The notes beneath the pieces are model-generated. The model had not been told where the DNA came from, ran no database searches, and saw nothing but the letters and a program-made list of their open reading frames with translations. Both the position numbers and the translations under genes were made by a program. A stretch of 64,000 bases of DNA from Pararhizobium arenae (GTDB lineage Bacteria; Pseudomonadota; Alphaproteobacteria; Rhizobiales; Rhizobiaceae), in contig NZ_MOOY01000004.1 of the NCBI RefSeq assembly GCF_001931685.1, forward strand, positions 434,001 to 498,000. The letters run 5' to 3'. Within the stretch, counting starts at the first letter, position 1. Every line of letters starts with the position of its first letter. Positions 9,011 through 18,236 of the stretch are shown here, in pieces.

Positions 9011-9037
9011 AAAACCCCGCGGAGATGAGCCGCGGGG
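9011..9037 (-). terminator. Rho-independent terminator of the chemoreceptor gene
   Basis: CCCCGCGG (9015-9022) and CCGCGGGG (9030-9037) form a perfect 8-bp GC stem; on the minus strand it is followed by GGTTTTTCATG, a proper T tract. It starts about 30 bp after the stop codon of the leftward chemoreceptor gene. Confidence 0.85.
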
Positions 9038-9067
9038 CTGCTTGGATCGGGTTGTCGGGTGGGATGA

Positions 9068-11077
9068 TCAGAATTCTTCCCAGTTGTCCTTGGCCACGGC
9101 AGCGCTTGCAGAGCCGCCACCGAAGGCGCGCGCGACCGAGCCCATCATCTTGCGGGCAGGCGAGGCGACGGGGCGAGCCGTATCCCGGACGGCGGCAGGT
9201 GCGGACACCTGGCGGGCGCTCTCATCCACCTTGAAGTGCGAAACGAGGTTCGCCAGGCCATCGGCTTCCGCCGACAGCTTGTGGGTGGCGGCGTTTGCTT
9301 CCTCGACCATGGCCGCGTTCTGCTGGGTCACCTGGTCCATCTGGTTGATGGCGGTCGAGACTTCGCTGAGGCCCGTGGACTGTTCGCGGGCCGCGGTGGC
9401 GATCGAGTGGATGTGATCGTTGATCTTCAGGACACGGCTTTCGATCTGCCCGAGCACCTCGCCGGTTTCCTGGACCAGCTGCACGCCGGTTGCCACTTCT
9501 GCGCCGGACTTGCTGATCAGGGCCTTGATGTCCTTGGCGGCGCTGGCGGCGCGCTGGGCCAACTCGCGAACTTCCTGGGCGACAACCGCGAAACCCTTGC
9601 CGGCATCCCCGGCGCGGGCCGCTTCCACGCCAGCGTTGAGGGCCAGCAGGTTGGTCTGGAAGGCGATTTCGTCGATGACGTTGGTGATCTGGCCGATTTC
9701 GCTGGAAGCCTGCTCGATGCGGCCCATGGCATCGACGGCGTTGCGCACGACCGTTGCGGACTGGGCAGCACTCTGCTTGGCCCCGGTGACCATGACGGTC
9801 GCTTCCTGGGCGCGGTCCGTGGAGTTGCGCACCGCAACGGTGATCTCGTCGAGCGCTGCCGACGTCTGCTCGAGTGCAGCTGCCTGCTGTTCCGTCCGGC
9901 GCGACAGGTCATCCGTGGCCGAGCGCAGTTCGGACGAGTTGCCGTTGATGCTGTCGGTGGTGGCACGCACCTCGCGCATGGTTTTCTGCAGAATGGCGAA
10001 GGTGTCGTTCACATTGCTCTGCAATTCCGCAAAAGCGCCCTGGAACTGACCGTTCATCGACTGGGTCAGGTCGCCGGCCGAAAGGCTTGCGACAACGCGG
10101 CGGGTTTCGCTGATGCCGGTGTCGACACCAGAAACCAGCTCGTTGACGCTGCCGGCAAAGCGGTTGAGGTCTGCGTTGCCGTAATCCTTGCTGATGCGCT
10201 TGGTAAAGTCGCCTGCTGCTGCGGCGGAAACCACAACGGCGATGCTCGACTGCAGATCGGCACTCTTTTCGCGCAGTGCGTTTTCCTGGGCGTTGAGTTC
10301 TCGCACATCGAGGCTTTTGTGCTTGAAGACCTCGACGGCAGCTGCCATTTCGCCGATTTCATCCTTTCGTCCGGCGAACGGAACCTCGGTTTCGAGGTCG
10401 CCAGAAGCTAAGCTCTTCATCGAGTCCGTCAACTTGAGGATCGGGCGGCTGAGCTGGTTGGTGCCGATGTAGAAAGCAGTTCCTGTGCCGATCGCAAGAC
10501 CGATACCCGCAGTCAAAAGCACCAGGAACGTCATCTGATATTCGATGGAGTTGATTTCTTCCTGAATGACGTCCAATGCAGCAAGATCGGTCGCGACCAC
10601 GGCGTCGATTTCAGCCTGGAAGGCCTTCCGGTTCGCGCGGTTCAGTTCGTTGTTGCCCTGTTCGTTGGCGGCCTGGGGCGAAACTTCCTGGCTGAGACGG
10701 GCCGTTTCCGTGCGGAAGGTTCGGAACTCGGCGGCTCTGCCGACGACTGCATCGAAGGCAGGGAGTTGCTCGGCAGGCACCAGCGGGCGCCATTTCGTGA
10801 GCAGGTCGTCGATCTTGTCGAGGTTCTTTGCAATGCCTTCCGCAAAGGGGGCGGCCTTTTCGACCGTCGGAGCGGCGTAGATGCCGCGCGCTTCCATAAC
10901 CACCGCTGTCACAAGCCGGTTCAGATGAGCGCCGTTGAAGGCGCGGTCCGAGGCTACGTCAAAAGCGCGAAGGTGGGCGTTGTACTGGCTGACGACGGTC
11001 AGGGCGATGCCGGTAACCACGACGGTTATCATACTCATGATACCGACGATCAGATAAATCTTGCCACGAATTTTCAT
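9068..11077 (-). CDS. Methyl-accepting chemotaxis protein with C-terminal NWEEF tail
   Basis: A 669-residue chemoreceptor. Helix 1 is at about residues 7-31, then a mostly helical periplasmic domain of ~155 residues, helix 2 at about 186-208, a HAMP domain (LSRPILKLTDSMKSLASG), a second HAMP-like stretch, and a long cytoplasmic signalling coiled coil. The conserved hairpin tip is seen as IDEIAFQTNLLALNAGVEAA, ending AVVAQEVRELAQRAA. The C-terminus is NWEEF, a match to the pentapeptide (NWETF-like) that docks the CheR methyltransferase. The four-helix sensing domain has no recognisable ligand motif. It is a lone receptor, not in a che operon. Confidence 0.93.
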   Translation of the reverse strand: MKIRGKIYLIVGIMSMITVVVTGIALTVVSQYNAHLRAFDVASDRAFNGAHLNRLVTAVVMEARGIYAAPTVEKAAPFAEGIAKNLDKIDDLLTKWRPLVPAEQLPAFDAVVGRAAEFRTFRTETARLSQEVSPQAANEQGNNELNRANRKAFQAEIDAVVATDLAALDVIQEEINSIEYQMTFLVLLTAGIGLAIGTGTAFYIGTNQLSRPILKLTDSMKSLASGDLETEVPFAGRKDEIGEMAAAVEVFKHKSLDVRELNAQENALREKSADLQSSIAVVVSAAAAGDFTKRISKDYGNADLNRFAGSVNELVSGVDTGISETRRVVASLSAGDLTQSMNGQFQGAFAELQSNVNDTFAILQKTMREVRATTDSINGNSSELRSATDDLSRRTEQQAAALEQTSAALDEITVAVRNSTDRAQEATVMVTGAKQSAAQSATVVRNAVDAMGRIEQASSEIGQITNVIDEIAFQTNLLALNAGVEAARAGDAGKGFAVVAQEVRELAQRAASAAKDIKALISKSGAEVATGVQLVQETGEVLGQIESRVLKINDHIHSIATAAREQSTGLSEVSTAINQMDQVTQQNAAMVEEANAATHKLSAEADGLANLVSHFKVDESARQVSAPAAVRDTARPVASPARKMMGSVARAFGGGSASAAVAKDNWEEF

Positions 11078-11488
11078 AATGCAGGGTCCTCAACGGTGGA
11101 TGTGACCCCGAAAGTCGCAGCTTACGGCTCACACATGTGCGGACCCTAAGTCCGCCTTGGTTAACGAACGTTTTCAAGGGTATGGAGTATTTTAGGGATT
11201 GCTCGTTAACGAAATCTTCAGTTGATTTAGGTAGCTCTTGTGCTATCTCAATTAAAGATTGCAGATTAAATTAATACCCTCTTATATTCGGCAGTGCTGA
11301 TTTGGCACGCGAACACCGGAAATCCAGCATTTCTCGTGGCCGCGATTGACTCGCGCGCTCTTTTGCACTTATAAGCCGCGCACGTCTGGACAAGCCCACT
11401 TGCCCTGTGGCAACGCCGTGTCCTGACGATAACGCTCCTTGCTAAAAAGCAAACTTAAGAAGGGCCGCACACCGCGGTATTAAAATAA
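11078..11488. promoter_or_regulatory. Divergent intergenic region between chemoreceptor gene and rpmH
   Basis: This 411-bp gap holds no gene that I can support. The left part contains two copies of TTAACGAA at 11161-11168 and 11206-11213, 45 bp apart, upstream of the leftward chemoreceptor. The right part contains the rpmH promoter listed separately. The middle is AT-rich (around 11220-11290) without a clear motif. Confidence 0.6.
11346..11374 (+). promoter_or_regulatory. Sigma-70-type promoter of rpmH
   Basis: TTGACT at 11346-11351 and TTATAA at 11369-11374 are separated by exactly 17 bp, near consensus for the housekeeping sigma factor. Transcription would begin near 11381, giving an rpmH leader of about 110 nt. 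Placement and quality make this the best promoter in the window. Confidence 0.75.
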
Positions 11489-11626
11489 ATGACGAAGCGT
11501 ACCTACCAACCGTCCAAGCTTGTTCGCAAGCGCCGTCACGGTTTCCGTGCACGTATCGCCACCAAGGGTGGCCGCAAGGTTATCGTTGCCCGCCGGGCAC
11601 GTGGCCGTAAGCGTCTGTCGGCCTAA
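11489..11626 (+). CDS. rpmH: 50S ribosomal protein L34
   Basis: A 45-residue, highly basic protein that reads [20 protein letters not shown], followed by [20 protein letters not shown] and KRLSA. This is the near-invariant sequence of bacterial L34, a component of the large ribosomal subunit. It begins the conserved rpmH-rnpA-yidC cluster, followed by rnpA 126 bp downstream. The extra Thr at position 2 is the only difference from the common 44-residue form. Confidence 0.98.
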   Translation: MTKRTYQPSKLVRKRRHGFRARIATKGGRKVIVARRARGRKRLSA

Positions 11627-11752
11627 GGCCTGCCGGCGCATGGGCGTCCTCCGTTTCATCGAACCGGAATACGCCCTGCGCGGCTTTTCGGCAGCTTTTT
11701 GGTCCTGTCTTGCAGGGCATAGGTCAGCTGTCGAAGAAAAGGGCGTTGGCAT

Positions 11753-12148
11753 ATGACGGCTAACGACCGGAAAATACCTGCGGAGCGGCTTAAAACCCGC
11801 CCGCAGTTTCTCAAAGTCCGCGAAGGTGAAAAGCGCAAAGGTCCGCTGTTCCTTCTCGAAGTTCTGGATCGCAAGGAACCGAAGAGCGCCGCGCGCGTCG
11901 GTTTTACGGTGACCAAGAAACACGGCAACGCCGTTGAGCGCAACCGGATGCGCCGCCGCCTGAAAGAGGCCGTGCGACTTTCCGCCGGATTTGCAATGAA
12001 GCCCGGACACGACTATGTGATTGTCGCCAGACGCGAGCTTTTGACTGCCCCTTTCGAGCGGCTGACGAAGGGGCTCTGCGACCGCATTGAAAGCAAGCAG
12101 AATATTCACGGCCGCCGACCGGCTCCAGGAAAGAATGATGGAAAATAA
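11753..12148 (+). CDS. rnpA: Ribonuclease P protein component
   Basis: The protein subunit of RNase P, which helps the catalytic RNA cut 5' leaders from tRNA precursors. The 131-residue protein carries the RNR signature in [18 protein letters not shown] (about residues 61-78) and [10 protein letters not shown] before it. The first 15 residues and the last ~15 ([13 protein letters not shown]) are extensions outside the conserved fold. No strong Shine-Dalgarno is seen before ATG 11753 (AAGAAAAGGGCG at some distance). Its end overlaps the start of yidC by 14 bp, showing translational coupling. Confidence 0.96.
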   Translation: MTANDRKIPAERLKTRPQFLKVREGEKRKGPLFLLEVLDRKEPKSAARVGFTVTKKHGNAVERNRMRRRLKEAVRLSAGFAMKPGHDYVIVARRELLTAPFERLTKGLCDRIESKQNIHGRRPAPGKNDGK

Positions 12149-13922
12149 CCGCAACTACTTCGTGGCGATCGCCCTCTCAGTGGTGATCCTGATCGCCTGG
12201 CAGTTCCTCTACATCAATCCCAAGATGGAGAAGGAGCGGATCGCCGCGGAACAGGCCGAGCTCGCGAAGCCCCAGACGACGCCGGCCACTGGCGAGGCAA
12301 CGGCACTGCCGGGCTCGACCAACAATGCCGCGGTTCCCGGCACGGGCGAAAGCCGCGACCAGTCGCTCGCCAAGTCTGCGCGCGTGGCCATCGACACCCC
12401 GGCGCTCAGCGGCTCCATCAACCTCACCGGCGCCCGTTTCGACGACCTGAAGCTCAAGGAATATCACGAGACGGTCGACGACAAGAGCCCGATCATCACG
12501 CTCCTAAGCCCCGCCGAGACCAAGGATGGTTACTTTACCGAGCTTGGCTATGTCGGCAACGAATCCTCCGGTTCGGCCCCCGGCCCGCAGACGGTCTGGA
12601 CGCTGAAGAGCGGCACGCAGCTGACGCACTCCACCCCTGTCACGCTGACCTACACCAACGAGAAGGGGGTCACCTTCGACCGTACCATCTCCGTCGATGA
12701 ACACTTCATGTTCCAGGTGGACGACAAGATCACCAATGCCGGCGCAGAGCCCGTGTCGCTATCCAGCTATGGCCGCGTCACCCGTTTCTCCAAGCCGACG
12801 ACCCCCAGTGTTTACGTTTTGCATGAAGGCTTTATCGGCGTCATCGGCGAGCACGGCCTGCAGGAAATCAAGTACGACAAGGTTGAAAACGAAGCGCCGG
12901 TCGAGCCGGGCAAGGCAACGACCGGCTGGCTCGGTATCACCGACAAGTATTGGGCGACCACGATCGTCCCGCCCCAGGCGACGCCGTACGAATCCCGCTA
13001 TTCGCACTTCACCGACGGTCGCGAGCGCTTCCAGACGGACTACAAGCAGGACCCGATCACGATCGCTGCCGGTCAGAGCGCGGATGTCAAGAACCTTGTT
13101 TTTGCTGGCGCCAAGCAGGTGCCGCTGGTCGATGGCTATGAGGCAAGCTACGGTATTCCGCAGTTCGACCTGCTGATCGACTGGGGCTGGTTCTACTTCA
13201 TTACCAAGCCGATGTTCAAACTGATGGACTTCTTCTTCCGCTACTTCGGCAATTTCGGCGTGGCGATCCTGATGACGACCATCGTCGTCAAGGCGATTTT
13301 CTTCCCGCTCGCCAGCAAGCAGTATGCTTCGATGGCGAACATGAAGAAGGTTCAGCCGAAGATGGAGGAACTCAAGAAGAAGTTCGGCGACGACCGCATG
13401 GGCCTGCAGCAGGCGATGATGCAGCTTTACAAGGACGAGAAGATCAATCCGGTTGCCGGCTGCTGGCCGATCCTCTTGCAGATTCCGGTGTTCTTCGCGC
13501 TCTACAAGGTGATCTACGTCACCATCGAAATGCGCCATGCACCGTTCTTCGGCTGGATTCAGGACCTGTCCGCGCCTGATCCGACCTCGATCTTCAACCT
13601 GTTCGGTCTTCTTCCGTTCGAAGTGCCGCACATGCTGCTCATCGGTGTCTGGCCGCTGGTCATGGGCGTCACCATGTTCCTGCAGATGCGCATGAACCCG
13701 ACCCCGCCGGATCCGACCCAGGCGATGCTGTTCACCTGGATGCCCGTTGTCTTCACCTTCATGCTGGCAAGCTTCCCGGCCGGCCTGGTGATCTACTGGG
13801 CCTGGAACAACACGCTGTCGATCATCCAGCAGGCCTACATCATGAAGCGCCACGGCGCCAAGATCGAGCTGTTCGACAATCTGAAGGGATTGTTCTCCAA
13901 GAAGCCGAAACCCGCGGAATAG
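12135..13922 (+). CDS. yidC: Membrane protein insertase YidC
   Basis: A 595-residue inner-membrane insertase that works alone or with SecYEG. The start [19 protein letters not shown] is chosen because AGGAAAG precedes it and because YidC proteins begin with this membrane helix; the frame is open further upstream inside rnpA. After helix 1 comes a ~330-residue periplasmic domain, typical of Gram-negatives, then the conserved 60KD_IMP core beginning [20 protein letters not shown] and the cytoplasmic hairpin [19 protein letters not shown]. The tail is basic (KKPKPAE). It is the last gene before a strong terminator. Confidence 0.97.
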   Translation: MMENNRNYFVAIALSVVILIAWQFLYINPKMEKERIAAEQAELAKPQTTPATGEATALPGSTNNAAVPGTGESRDQSLAKSARVAIDTPALSGSINLTGARFDDLKLKEYHETVDDKSPIITLLSPAETKDGYFTELGYVGNESSGSAPGPQTVWTLKSGTQLTHSTPVTLTYTNEKGVTFDRTISVDEHFMFQVDDKITNAGAEPVSLSSYGRVTRFSKPTTPSVYVLHEGFIGVIGEHGLQEIKYDKVENEAPVEPGKATTGWLGITDKYWATTIVPPQATPYESRYSHFTDGRERFQTDYKQDPITIAAGQSADVKNLVFAGAKQVPLVDGYEASYGIPQFDLLIDWGWFYFITKPMFKLMDFFFRYFGNFGVAILMTTIVVKAIFFPLASKQYASMANMKKVQPKMEELKKKFGDDRMGLQQAMMQLYKDEKINPVAGCWPILLQIPVFFALYKVIYVTIEMRHAPFFGWIQDLSAPDPTSIFNLFGLLPFEVPHMLLIGVWPLVMGVTMFLQMRMNPTPPDPTQAMLFTWMPVVFTFMLASFPAGLVIYWAWNNTLSIIQQAYIMKRHGAKIELFDNLKGLFSKKPKPAE

Positions 13923-13973
13923 GGCGGGTGTGACGTACAGTCCTCGTCGGTAGTCCTTCAGGCGTTACAGTTG

Positions 13974-14010
13974 AAACCGGGCGTCGGCTTGAGCCGACGC
14001 CCGGTTTTTT
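13974..14010 (+). terminator. Strong rho-independent terminator after yidC
   Basis: AACCGGGCGTCGGC pairs with GCCGACGCCCGGTT around a TTGA loop (core arms 13981-13988 and 13993-14000, extended by ACCGG/CCGGT), followed by a run of six T. It ends the rpmH-rnpA-yidC transcript about 52 bp after the stop. Confidence 0.93.
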
Positions 14011-14172
14011 GTTGCTGCAAGGCTGCTGGGGCGAAGCTGGATGTGCTGGTGGCGAAGGCTGCCCGCGGCGGATTGTTTCGGCCGCCAGCATCATCGCAGC
14101 CAAGCCGGACCGTGTTGTCGATCATTTATCCGATAGAGCATTTCGCCCGTATGGGCAGCGGATTACGCACAC

Positions 14173-14206
14173 AAAAAAAACCGGGCGCTGTGCTCCAGCG
14201 CCCGGT
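14173..14206 (-). terminator. Rho-independent terminator after the DoxX gene
   Basis: AACCGGGCGCTG and CAGCGCCCGGTT form a 12-bp stem around TGCTC; on the minus strand the run of eight T (AAAAAAAA on plus at 14173-14180) follows. It lies about 23 bp after the leftward DoxX stop. The T tract is on the minus-strand side, so it serves that gene. Confidence 0.9.
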
Positions 14207-14228
14207 TCTGTCGATAAAAGCAGTTCTA

Positions 14229-14612
14229 TCAGGCGCGGCGAGCGTCGATCGAGAGCGAGCCAGGGCCGTACGCTGCGAGAACCAGGAAACCGCCAGCCAT
14301 GGCGAGGTTCTTCTGGAAGCTGATAAGCTGCATCTGGTCGGCGAAGTTGAAGTGGCCGATGAATGCCGTGGCAACGCAGAACGCCGCGAGCACGTAAGAC
14401 ACGATGCGGGTCTGGAAGCCAACGAGGATGGCGATGCCTCCGAGAAGTTCAACGAGAGCGACGACGACGGCCGTTACCATCGGAACCGGCAGGCCGATGC
14501 TGCCGAAATAGCCGGCGGTGCCGCCGAGAGCGGTGATCTTGCCGAAGCCGGCGAAGATGAAGAGGATCGAAAGAAGGATGCGTCCAACGAGGACGATGGT
14601 GCTCTGCTGCAT
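14229..14612 (-). CDS. DoxX family membrane protein
   Basis: A 127-residue protein with about four membrane helices. The start MQQSTIVLVGRILLSILFIF is chosen because GGAG lies upstream at a good distance and because DoxX proteins begin so; an in-frame ATG 16 codons upstream is possible. Family signs are FAGFGKITALGGTAGYF and VELLGGIAILVGFQTR. DoxX-like proteins are linked to redox stress and to thiosulfate oxidation in some archaea, but the function in proteobacteria is not settled. It stands alone with its own terminator. Confidence 0.85.
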   Translation of the reverse strand: MQQSTIVLVGRILLSILFIFAGFGKITALGGTAGYFGSIGLPVPMVTAVVVALVELLGGIAILVGFQTRIVSYVLAAFCVATAFIGHFNFADQMQLISFQKNLAMAGGFLVLAAYGPGSLSIDARRA

Positions 14613-14858
14613 GGAAGTGATCTCCGGTGGGGTTCGTGATGGCGCTAGATGTATCAGCAATCCCGAATTCTGCCAGACGGGCCGCAGGAGACAGATCGTT
14701 CACGAATTGAAAACGATCGGCCGATGTCGTCAACCGCGGCTGCTGTACTTTGGCGGCGATGAATTATAGCGTGCTTAAAGCCTTGCTTTTGTTCATTGCC
14801 TGTTGCAACGGGGAAAGACTCCGGAAAGTATTGCCAAGGTAACGCGCGAGGAATCTGC

Positions 14859-15563
14859 ATGAGTGAAATCAACAAGAGCCCGGCCTTCTGGCGTTCGTTT
14901 CCGATTTTCGAAGAGTTCGATAAGGATGCGATCGAGACGCTTGCTTCTCTTGCTTCCCACCGCAAATGGGCGCCCGGCACGGTGATCTTCCAGCGCGGCG
15001 ACGAAGGCAACTATATGATCGTGGTGGTGTCCGGTCGCATCAAGCTTTCACTCATCACGCCGCAAGGGCGCGAACTCCTGCTGCGGCACATCGAGGCGGG
15101 CGCGCTCTTCGGGGAGATGGCGGTGCTGGATGGTCATCCGCGTTCGGCCGACGCGACGGCGATATCGGCGACCGAAGGCTACGTCATCAGCAAGAAAGCC
15201 TTTATGGAGTTCATCACGCACCGCCCGCCGGCCGCCGAAGCCATTATGCGTTACCTCTGTACATTGGTGCGCGATACCACCGAGCGTCTGGAGACGATCG
15301 CGCTTTACGATCTCAATGCACGTGTCGCCCGCTTCTTCATTGCAACGCTGAAGCAGATCCACGGCGACGACCTGCCGGAAAGCGCGAACCTGCGCCTGAT
15401 GCTTAGCCAGTCGGATATCGCCGGCATCCTTGGCGCCAGCCGACCCAAGGTCAACCGCGCCATTCTTGCGCTGGAGGAAAGCCACGCCATCAAGCGCTCC
15501 GATGGTGTCATCACCTGCCATGTCGAGCGGCTGCAGAGAATTGCAGAGCCCGAGGAGGACTAG
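14859..15563 (+). CDS. Crp/Fnr-family transcriptional regulator, cAMP-receptor (Clr-like) type
   Basis: A 234-residue regulator. An N-terminal cyclic-nucleotide-binding domain (about 15-130) holds the phosphate-binding cassette FGEMAVLDGHPRSADATA, with Arg 95 and Ser 96 in the places that bind the cAMP phosphate in E. coli CRP. No Fnr-type cysteine cluster is present. A C-terminal helix-turn-helix reads LSQSDIAGILGASRPKVNRA. The start MSEINKSPAFW follows GAGGAATC. The stop is 3 bp before the start of an adenylate cyclase gene, so receptor and cyclase are cotranscribed. Similar gene content is known as clr-cyaD1 in Sinorhizobium meliloti. Confidence 0.9.
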   Translation: MSEINKSPAFWRSFPIFEEFDKDAIETLASLASHRKWAPGTVIFQRGDEGNYMIVVVSGRIKLSLITPQGRELLLRHIEAGALFGEMAVLDGHPRSADATAISATEGYVISKKAFMEFITHRPPAAEAIMRYLCTLVRDTTERLETIALYDLNARVARFFIATLKQIHGDDLPESANLRLMLSQSDIAGILGASRPKVNRAILALEESHAIKRSDGVITCHVERLQRIAEPEED

Positions 15564-15566
15564 CTC

Positions 15567-17423
15567 TTGAAGAGCTTTCGCCTGTCGCGCATCAGACCCG
15601 TCTATGCCGGCATTGCGGCAAGCTTGCTCATGGCTGCCGGGCTCTTCTGGGCGGGGGAGGCCGTTCTCGAAACCCAGCGAGAGCAGTTTTTCGACGGCAT
15701 GACCCAGTGGGTTGCGAGCCCCCGTTCGCCTGATATCGTCGTTGTCGATGTCGATCGGCAGACACAGCAGGCGATGGACGACAGGACATGGGACCGGGCG
15801 GACATGGCCCGATTGATCGCCGCGCTGGGGCAGGCGAAAGCCGGAACGGTTGCGGTGGATTTCGTGTTCAGCGGCAATTGCAGCGAAAGCGACCCCGGCA
15901 ACGCCGCGCTTGCCACAGCCATAGGCTCGGCGCCGACCGTCCTCGGTTTTCTCATTGGCGATGTTGTCGGCGAGCGTCCGGCGCCCGTGCCGCCTGTCGC
16001 CGTGCGCCGCCCGGTGGCGATCCCGGAGCTGTGGTTCATCGATGGCGCTGAAACCTCCTGCGGGTTTCTTCAGGCAAATGCCCGCTCGGCGGCCGCCGGA
16101 TTTCTGGTCGGCGACGAGGATGCGCGCGTCAGACGGGTGCAGGCCTATTCCGTCCTCGGCAATGATGCCTATCCGGCCTTTGGCATCGAAGCCGCGCGGC
16201 TTGCGCTTGGCAACGGAACGCCGATCCTCGGTGGCGAGCCTCCCTGGCTGAAGCTGGAAACACGGCTCTTGCAGTTCGACGGGAGCGGCTCGATGCGTTT
16301 CGTTGCGGGTTCCGAAGAACGAATTGGCGAGCGCACCGTGTCGGCAGGCGAGGTTCTTTCAGGCCGGATCGCGCCGGAGCGACTGGCGGGCAAAGTCGTG
16401 ATGATCGGCAGCAGCCTGCCGACCCTTGGAGGCTTGCGCCCGACAGCCTCGATGCCGCTTGAGCCATCGGTGCAGGTGCATGCCGACATCGCCAACGCGG
16501 TGCTGACCGGTTTCATCCCCCATCGCGATGCCGGGCAGCGGCCTTTCGAAGCGGCCATCGCTGCAATCGGCGGCATTCTGCTGGCCTTGATCGCGACACG
16601 CTTGCGGCCGATTACGTCTGCCCTGCTTGGCCTGCTTGCGGTCCTCTCGACCGTCGCAGCCGCCACCATGCTCTATCGTGTAGACGCCCTGCTTTTCGAT
16701 GCGCCCGGCATCAGCCTGGCCCTGATCGTCGTTTTGACCGTCACCACAACCCTGCAATTCGCCAAGGTGCGTCGCTCGGAATCGACTGCGCGGGCCAAGT
16801 TTTCCCAATATCTGCCGCAGTCCGTCGTGGAGCGTTACATCGACAACCCGGATGACAATCCCGCCTCCAGCGAGGAGCGTCCGGTGACGGCACTGTTTAC
16901 GGATATCGAGGGGTTCTCCACCTTGACGCACAAGCTGCCGCCCCGCGAACTGGTTGCGCTGCTCGATACTTACTACGCGGAGGTCAACGCACTGGTCGCA
17001 ATCCACGGCGGCATGGTGGACAAGGTGGTGGGCGATGCCGTGCATGCCTTCTTCAACGCGCCGGAGGATCTGGAAGATCACGTCAACAAAGCGATCGACT
17101 GCGCCGAGGCGATCCATGTGCTGACGGAAGAGATGCGCACGCGGCCCGGCTTCGTTGAGTATGAATTTGGCCGCACGCGCATCGGCATCGAGACCGGTAT
17201 TGCTGTTCTCGGAGAAGTGGGGGCTGGCGGCAAGCTGGACTATACCGCCCATGGCGACGCCATCAATCTGGCGGCGCGTCTGCAGGAGGCAAACAAGTTT
17301 CTCGGAACCGCCATCTGCATCGGGCCGGAAGCCTGCGTGCAGAGCGGCCGTCCGCTGCGGTCGCTCGGCATGCATGAGATACGTGGCTTCGGCGAGATGG
17401 AACTTTTCACCACGCCCGCGTGA
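15567..17423 (+). CDS. Class III adenylate cyclase with CHASE2 sensor domain
   Basis: A 618-residue membrane protein that would make cAMP in response to a periplasmic signal. One helix at about 12-30, a CHASE2 domain at about 40-315 (DIVVVDVDRQTQQAMDDR near its start), three helices at about 330-396, then a class III cyclase domain (about 435-600). Catalytic residues are complete: metal Asp 446 (FTDIEGFST) and Asp 490 (KVVGD), adenine-selecting Lys 486 and Asp 558 (KLDYT), and transition-state Asn 567 and Arg 571 (INLAARL). The start is TTG 15567 with GAGGAGG upstream, inside the end of the Crp-like gene. Confidence 0.93.
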   Translation: MKSFRLSRIRPVYAGIAASLLMAAGLFWAGEAVLETQREQFFDGMTQWVASPRSPDIVVVDVDRQTQQAMDDRTWDRADMARLIAALGQAKAGTVAVDFVFSGNCSESDPGNAALATAIGSAPTVLGFLIGDVVGERPAPVPPVAVRRPVAIPELWFIDGAETSCGFLQANARSAAAGFLVGDEDARVRRVQAYSVLGNDAYPAFGIEAARLALGNGTPILGGEPPWLKLETRLLQFDGSGSMRFVAGSEERIGERTVSAGEVLSGRIAPERLAGKVVMIGSSLPTLGGLRPTASMPLEPSVQVHADIANAVLTGFIPHRDAGQRPFEAAIAAIGGILLALIATRLRPITSALLGLLAVLSTVAAATMLYRVDALLFDAPGISLALIVVLTVTTTLQFAKVRRSESTARAKFSQYLPQSVVERYIDNPDDNPASSEERPVTALFTDIEGFSTLTHKLPPRELVALLDTYYAEVNALVAIHGGMVDKVVGDAVHAFFNAPEDLEDHVNKAIDCAEAIHVLTEEMRTRPGFVEYEFGRTRIGIETGIAVLGEVGAGGKLDYTAHGDAINLAARLQEANKFLGTAICIGPEACVQSGRPLRSLGMHEIRGFGEMELFTTPA

Positions 17424-17429
17424 TTGCAC

Positions 17430-18068
17430 CTACCGCGTGAGGCCGACGCTCGCATAGGCTTCGACGATGCGCGGCTCCTTCCAGAGCACGGGCTTGTTTG
17501 GCGCGTCGCCGGGTTTGGCGATCTCGACGCCTTCGCCGGGGCCGACCAGCTCGGTAACGCCGCCGCCCTCGACGGCGACCTGCCCGTGTTCAACGAAGAC
17601 CCCGAAAACCCCGCGGGTCGGGCCGCAGAAGAATTTCGTGCCGCGCACACCGATCATGCCGAATGTCGTGCGCAAGGCGAGATCGACCTTGGGCAGGCCT
17701 TCGGGACGATCAAAAACCATCTGGCCCATGCCAAGTTCCAGCGTGCCGCCCTGGTTGGCGATGAAGCTGTCGAGCAGAAGTTCGGTCTGGTTGCCGAGCA
17801 GGATGCGCGTATCGCCTTCCAGTTTCAGATCGGCAAAGCCGTCCGCCCCGGTCGCTACCAGGTCCTTTTCCATGATCTCCGCGCCGGTTGCGAGGCCTTC
17901 GGCCGATTGCTGGCGTTTCCGCTGAACCCCGCCGCGAATGTCGGATGCGGTGCCGATAACCGTGCCCGCGCGGGTGGGAAGTGCGAACAACCCGCCGGCT
18001 GCGACAATGCTGCCCGCGAGGAATATGCGACGGCCGATCGGAAGTGGCGAAAGGGCATTCTTCGTCAT
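17430..18068 (-). CDS. FecR-domain protein with twin-arginine signal
   Basis: A 212-residue protein. The N-terminus has a twin-arginine motif, GRRIFLAGSIVAAGG, followed by a hydrophobic stretch and cleavage near PTRAG, so export through Tat is likely. Residues about 45-150 match the FecR domain (ADLKLEGDTRILLGNQTELLLD and LRTTFGMIGVRGTKFFCGP). FecR domains often sit next to CHASE2 proteins and act as periplasmic sensor or carrier modules. It is convergent with the CHASE2 cyclase gene, with only 6 bp between stops, and upstream of it the divergent Sel1-repeat gene starts. Confidence 0.85.
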   Translation of the reverse strand: MTKNALSPLPIGRRIFLAGSIVAAGGLFALPTRAGTVIGTASDIRGGVQRKRQQSAEGLATGAEIMEKDLVATGADGFADLKLEGDTRILLGNQTELLLDSFIANQGGTLELGMGQMVFDRPEGLPKVDLALRTTFGMIGVRGTKFFCGPTRGVFGVFVEHGQVAVEGGGVTELVGPGEGVEIAKPGDAPNKPVLWKEPRIVEAYASVGLTR

Positions 18069-18236
18069 TCTCTACTCCTTCACAAAGGGGCCGATGTCAG
18101 AAAGCCAGGCAGACGTTTCTGGCGGTGCCCCGCTTTTCTTCCGTTGTCGTCTCTTCCGGGGCAAGCGGCTGTTTCCGCGGGAACAGGCAATCCTGTTCAT
18201 GCGGCATAAGGTGGCACGAAAGAAAGGGAGAAAGCC

